Part shown: positions 61,546 to 64,000 of the stretch, in pieces
How the letters are laid out: each line of letters starts with the position of its first letter
Position numbering within the stretch: the stretch's first letter is position 1
From: JANNSX01 sp046348995
GTDB taxonomy: Bacteria; Pseudomonadota; Alphaproteobacteria; Rhizobiales; Hyphomicrobiaceae
Direction of reading: 5' to 3'
Length of the DNA stretch: 64,000 nucleotides
NCBI GenBank assembly: GCA_046348995.1
Contig: JAXMDB010000006.1
Coordinates: 62,001-126,000 of the forward strand
Notes under the pieces: generated by a model
What the model saw: only the letters and a program-made list of their open reading frames with translations
The model's database searches: none
What the model was told of the DNA's origin: nothing
Made by a program: the position numbers and the translations under genes

Positions 61546-63337
61546 CGCGACCATCAGCAGTTCGCCGATCCGCACCATCGACGTGACATCGGACAAAGCG
61601 GCACGCCACTTGAAGCGCCGCTACGCGCGTGAGGCACGGTTCAAGGCCTATGGATTGGCGGCCATCCTGTTCTCGGCCCTATTCGTGGTCGTGCTCGTCG
61701 CCGACATCGTCATCAAGGCGCTGCCGGCGGCGACGGTCTCGCATCTCAACGTCGATGTGCCGGTCAAGGCCGACCTCATTGATCCGGCAGGCTCGAAAGA
61801 CCCGACCGTCATCGCCACCGGCGACTTCGACAAGGCCGCCCGCGAGGCGTTGTTCGCCGTGTTCCCGGAGGCGGCGAAGGATCGCAAGTCGCGCAAGGTG
61901 ATCCAGAGCCTGTTGTCGACCGGCGCGACGGATGATCTGCGCGCAAAAGTGATGGCCGATCCGTCGCTGATCGGCACGACGGTGCCGACTGAGCTGCAGC
62001 TTTCCAGTGACGCCGACCTCTACGTGCGCGGCGTCTCGGCTGGCACGCGCACACTGCCGGGCACGGCCAAGGCGACGCCATCGGCGACGAGCGGAGCAGT
62101 TCGGATCGACTTCGATGCCGATGTTCTCGGCACGGAGCTGACAACGCTCCGAGCGACGCTCTTGCGCGACAGCGAGACGGCGCAGCGCGAGGCCGATGCC
62201 GCATCGGCCCGGCTGACTGAATACAAGGACCAACTCGCGAAGGCCGCGGCCGGCGCCGCAGCCGATAAGCTCAAGGCGGATGTGGCCGCACTCGAAGGCC
62301 AGATCGCGACGCTTTCGGCCAAGGCGAAGGAAAAGCTCGATCGGGCGAAGGCGACGTCCGGCTCGGAGGCGCTCGACGCGACGACGCCTTCTCTATTCGT
62401 CGCGCTCGACGGCGGCATGATCAAGGCTGCGACCGTCGGTGCCAACTTTGTCGAAGGCGAGACGCTGCTGCCGCTCAAATCGTCAGCTGCTTCTCTCTCG
62501 GGCCAATGGTCGATGCTCGTCGTCGACACGCCCGAGGAGAGCCGCAAGATCACCGACTCTCAGATCGCCTACCTCGAAGCGCTGCGACAGACGGGGGCCA
62601 TTGAAACGGGTTTCAATTGGGGCTTCTTCACCTCGGGCGACAGCCGCGAGGCGGAGCTCGCCGGCATCCTCTCCTCGCTCACCGGCTCGGCGCTGACGAT
62701 GCTGGTGACGCTCGCGATCTGCTTGCCCATCGGCGTCATGGCGGCGATTTATCTCGAGGAGTTCGCGCCCAAGAACCGGCTGACGGATCTGGTCGAGGTG
62801 AATATCAGCAATCTCGCGGCGGTGCCGTCGATCGTCTTCGGCCTGCTGGGCCTCGCGGTCTTCATCGGCTTCTTCGGAATCCCGCCGTCCTCGCCGCTGG
62901 TCGGCGGTCTCGTGCTGTCGCTCCTCGTTCTGCCGACGATCATCATCGCGAGCCGCGCGGCGTTGAAGGCCGTCCCGCCGTCGATCCGCGAGGCGGCCCT
63001 CGGCATCGGCGCCTCCAAGCAGCAAGCGGTCTTCCACCACGTGCTGCCGCTGGCGATGCCGGGCATTCTCACCGGCACGATCATCGGCATGGCGCATGCC
63101 CTCGGCGAGACGGCGCCGCTCCTCATGATCGGCATGATCGCCTTCATCGTCGACGTGCCGACGGCGGTGACGAGCCCGTCCACGGTCTTGCCGGTCCAGA
63201 TCTTCCTCTGGTCCGACCTGCCCGAGCTCGGCTTCCAGGCCAAGACGGCGGCAGCGATCCTCGTGCTGCTCGCCTTCCTGTTCGTGATGAACGGCCTGGC
63301 GATCCTGCTCAGAAAACGCTTCGAGCGGCGCTGGTAA
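61538..63337 (+). CDS. pstA: Phosphate ABC transporter permease PstA, enlarged
   Basis: A 599-residue permease, against about 280 residues in E. coli and about 430 in most alphaproteobacteria. The N-terminal helix (ILFSALFVVVLVADIVIKAL) and the following part match DUF3333. Residues about 200-275 form an Ala/Lys/Glu-rich coiled coil (QREADAASARLTEYKDQLAKA in parts, KLKADVAALEGQIATLSAKA in parts) that looks inserted. The C-terminal permease domain (about 375-599) is normal, with the EAA loop SIREAALGIGASKQQAVFHHVLP. It overlaps pstC and is followed by pstB after 11 bases. Confidence 0.9.
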   Translation: MTDATISSSPIRTIDVTSDKAARHLKRRYAREARFKAYGLAAILFSALFVVVLVADIVIKALPAATVSHLNVDVPVKADLIDPAGSKDPTVIATGDFDKAAREALFAVFPEAAKDRKSRKVIQSLLSTGATDDLRAKVMADPSLIGTTVPTELQLSSDADLYVRGVSAGTRTLPGTAKATPSATSGAVRIDFDADVLGTELTTLRATLLRDSETAQREADAASARLTEYKDQLAKAAAGAAADKLKADVAALEGQIATLSAKAKEKLDRAKATSGSEALDATTPSLFVALDGGMIKAATVGANFVEGETLLPLKSSAASLSGQWSMLVVDTPEESRKITDSQIAYLEALRQTGAIETGFNWGFFTSGDSREAELAGILSSLTGSALTMLVTLAICLPIGVMAAIYLEEFAPKNRLTDLVEVNISNLAAVPSIVFGLLGLAVFIGFFGIPPSSPLVGGLVLSLLVLPTIIIASRAALKAVPPSIREAALGIGASKQQAVFHHVLPLAMPGILTGTIIGMAHALGETAPLLMIGMIAFIVDVPTAVTSPSTVLPVQIFLWSDLPELGFQAKTAAAILVLLAFLFVMNGLAILLRKRFERRW

Positions 63338-63348
63338 AGGATCCCATC

Positions 63349-64000
63349 ATGGATATGAAGGTCATGACGTCCACGACTGACAATGGTGCCGGGACGTCCA
63401 AAGTCGTCTCCCGCAACGTCAACGTCCACTATGGCGCCAAGCACGCGCTCAAGGACGTATCGGTCGATATTCCAGCGAAGTCGGTGATGGCGTTCATCGG
63501 CCCGTCCGGCTGTGGCAAGTCGACGTTCCTGCGCTGTATCAACCGCATGAACGACACCATCCCGAATTGCCATGTCGATGGGAAGACAACGATTGACGGG
63601 CAGGATATCTACGATCCGAGCCTTGATGTCGTGCAGTTGCGCGCCCGCGTCGGCATGGTGTTTCAGAAACCCAACCCGTTTCCGAAATCGATCTACGAGA
63701 ACGTCGCCTACGGGCCCCGCATCCACGGCACGGCCCAGTCCAAGGCCGATCTCGACGAGATCGTCACCTCGAGCTTGAAGCGTGCCGGCCTCCTCGAGGA
63801 GGTCAAGGACCGGCTTACCGACCCGGGTACGAGCCTGTCAGGTGGCCAGCAGCAGCGGCTTTGCATCGCGCGCGCGATCGCCGTCGGGCCCGAGGTCATT
63901 CTGATGGACGAGCCCTGCTCGGCGCTCGATCCGATCGCCACCGCCCGCATCGAGGAGCTGATCGACGAGCTTAGGCAGAACTTCACGATCATCATCGTGA
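63349..64000 (+). CDS. pstB: Phosphate ABC transporter ATPase PstB (cut by window end)
   Basis: The first 217 residues of PstB: Walker A GPSGCGKST, FQKPNPFPKSIYENVAYGPR (in part), signature LSGGQQQRL, Walker B LMDEPCSALDPIAT. All are diagnostic of PstB. Only the end after the Walker B switch is missing. AAAGGA lies 8 bases before the ATG. phoU and phoB would be expected next but lie outside the window. Confidence 0.95.
   Translation, partial: MDMKVMTSTTDNGAGTSKVVSRNVNVHYGAKHALKDVSVDIPAKSVMAFIGPSGCGKSTFLRCINRMNDTIPNCHVDGKTTIDGQDIYDPSLDVVQLRARVGMVFQKPNPFPKSIYENVAYGPRIHGTAQSKADLDEIVTSSLKRAGLLEEVKDRLTDPGTSLSGGQQQRLCIARAIAVGPEVILMDEPCSALDPIATARIEELIDELRQNFTIIIV

Noticed and set aside
1..64000. 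CRISPR array, rRNA or tRNA genes
   Set aside because: No regularly spaced repeats, no conserved rRNA stretches and no tRNA-like folds were seen.

Overview
The window is high-GC DNA from an alphaproteobacterium, most likely Hyphomicrobiales. The grounds are the Porin_2-type porin, the DUF3333-type PstA, the Rhizobium-style C-P lyase operon with DUF1045 and hexapeptide-transferase companions, the plcP-btaA-btaB lipid genes, and an arsR-arsC-aqpS operon. Species cannot be named from the sequence. No rRNA, tRNA or CRISPR array was seen.

Region 1 (1-22.8 kb) is a mixed envelope and secreted-protein region. It holds the end of a sugar ABC transporter operon, a secreted cluster (PAN-PAN-CAP-SH3 protein, small secreted protein, trypsin-like protease), an MscS channel, a MurG-like glycosyltransferase, a sulfatase, an eight-haem cytochrome fused to HEAT/TPR repeats, and a group made of a lipoprotein esterase, an AraC regulator, a phenol-degradation-type outer-membrane protein and an OmpA-like protein. 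A dienelactone hydrolase and an acyl-CoA synthetase follow.

Region 2 (22.87-29.84 kb) is an insertion-sequence graveyard. It contains an IS5-family copy with inverted repeats and a CTAG target duplication but a broken transposase, an internally deleted IS3-family remnant, a heavily frameshifted IS66-family element, a DDE transposase tail and a broken HTH gene. Two intact genes lie inside it: an orphan membrane protein of lower GC and an AlpA-like DNA-binding protein.

Region 3 (30-64 kb) is a phosphorus-starvation supercluster. In order it carries plcP-btaA-btaB (phospholipid to betaine-lipid replacement); a CorA-like membrane protein behind a Pho box, divergent from a phosphate acyltransferase and a formate/nitrite-type channel; the 12-gene operon phnDCE-methyltransferase-phnGHIJKLM-DUF1045 with convergent phnN; a hexapeptide acetyltransferase; a second phosphonate importer phnCDE1E2; a porin with a triple Pho-box-like array; a Nudix hydrolase divergent from a CYTH-CHAD protein (polyphosphate theme); arsR-arsC-aqpS-methyltransferase directly behind a near-perfect Pho box; and pstS-pstC-pstA-pstB, cut by the window end. 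Repeats of the form CTGTCAT-N4-CTGTCAT, read by eye, precede many of these units, so they look like one PhoB regulon: porin and ABC importers bring in P, C-P lyase releases it, lipid remodelling spares it, and the ars genes deal with arsenate taken up by the induced phosphate system. The strongest candidates for something new are the PhoB-linked ars operon, the CorA-like PhoB gene, the enlarged PstA, the DUF1045 2H phosphoesterase as a PhnP substitute, and the CAP/PAN/protease secreted cluster.
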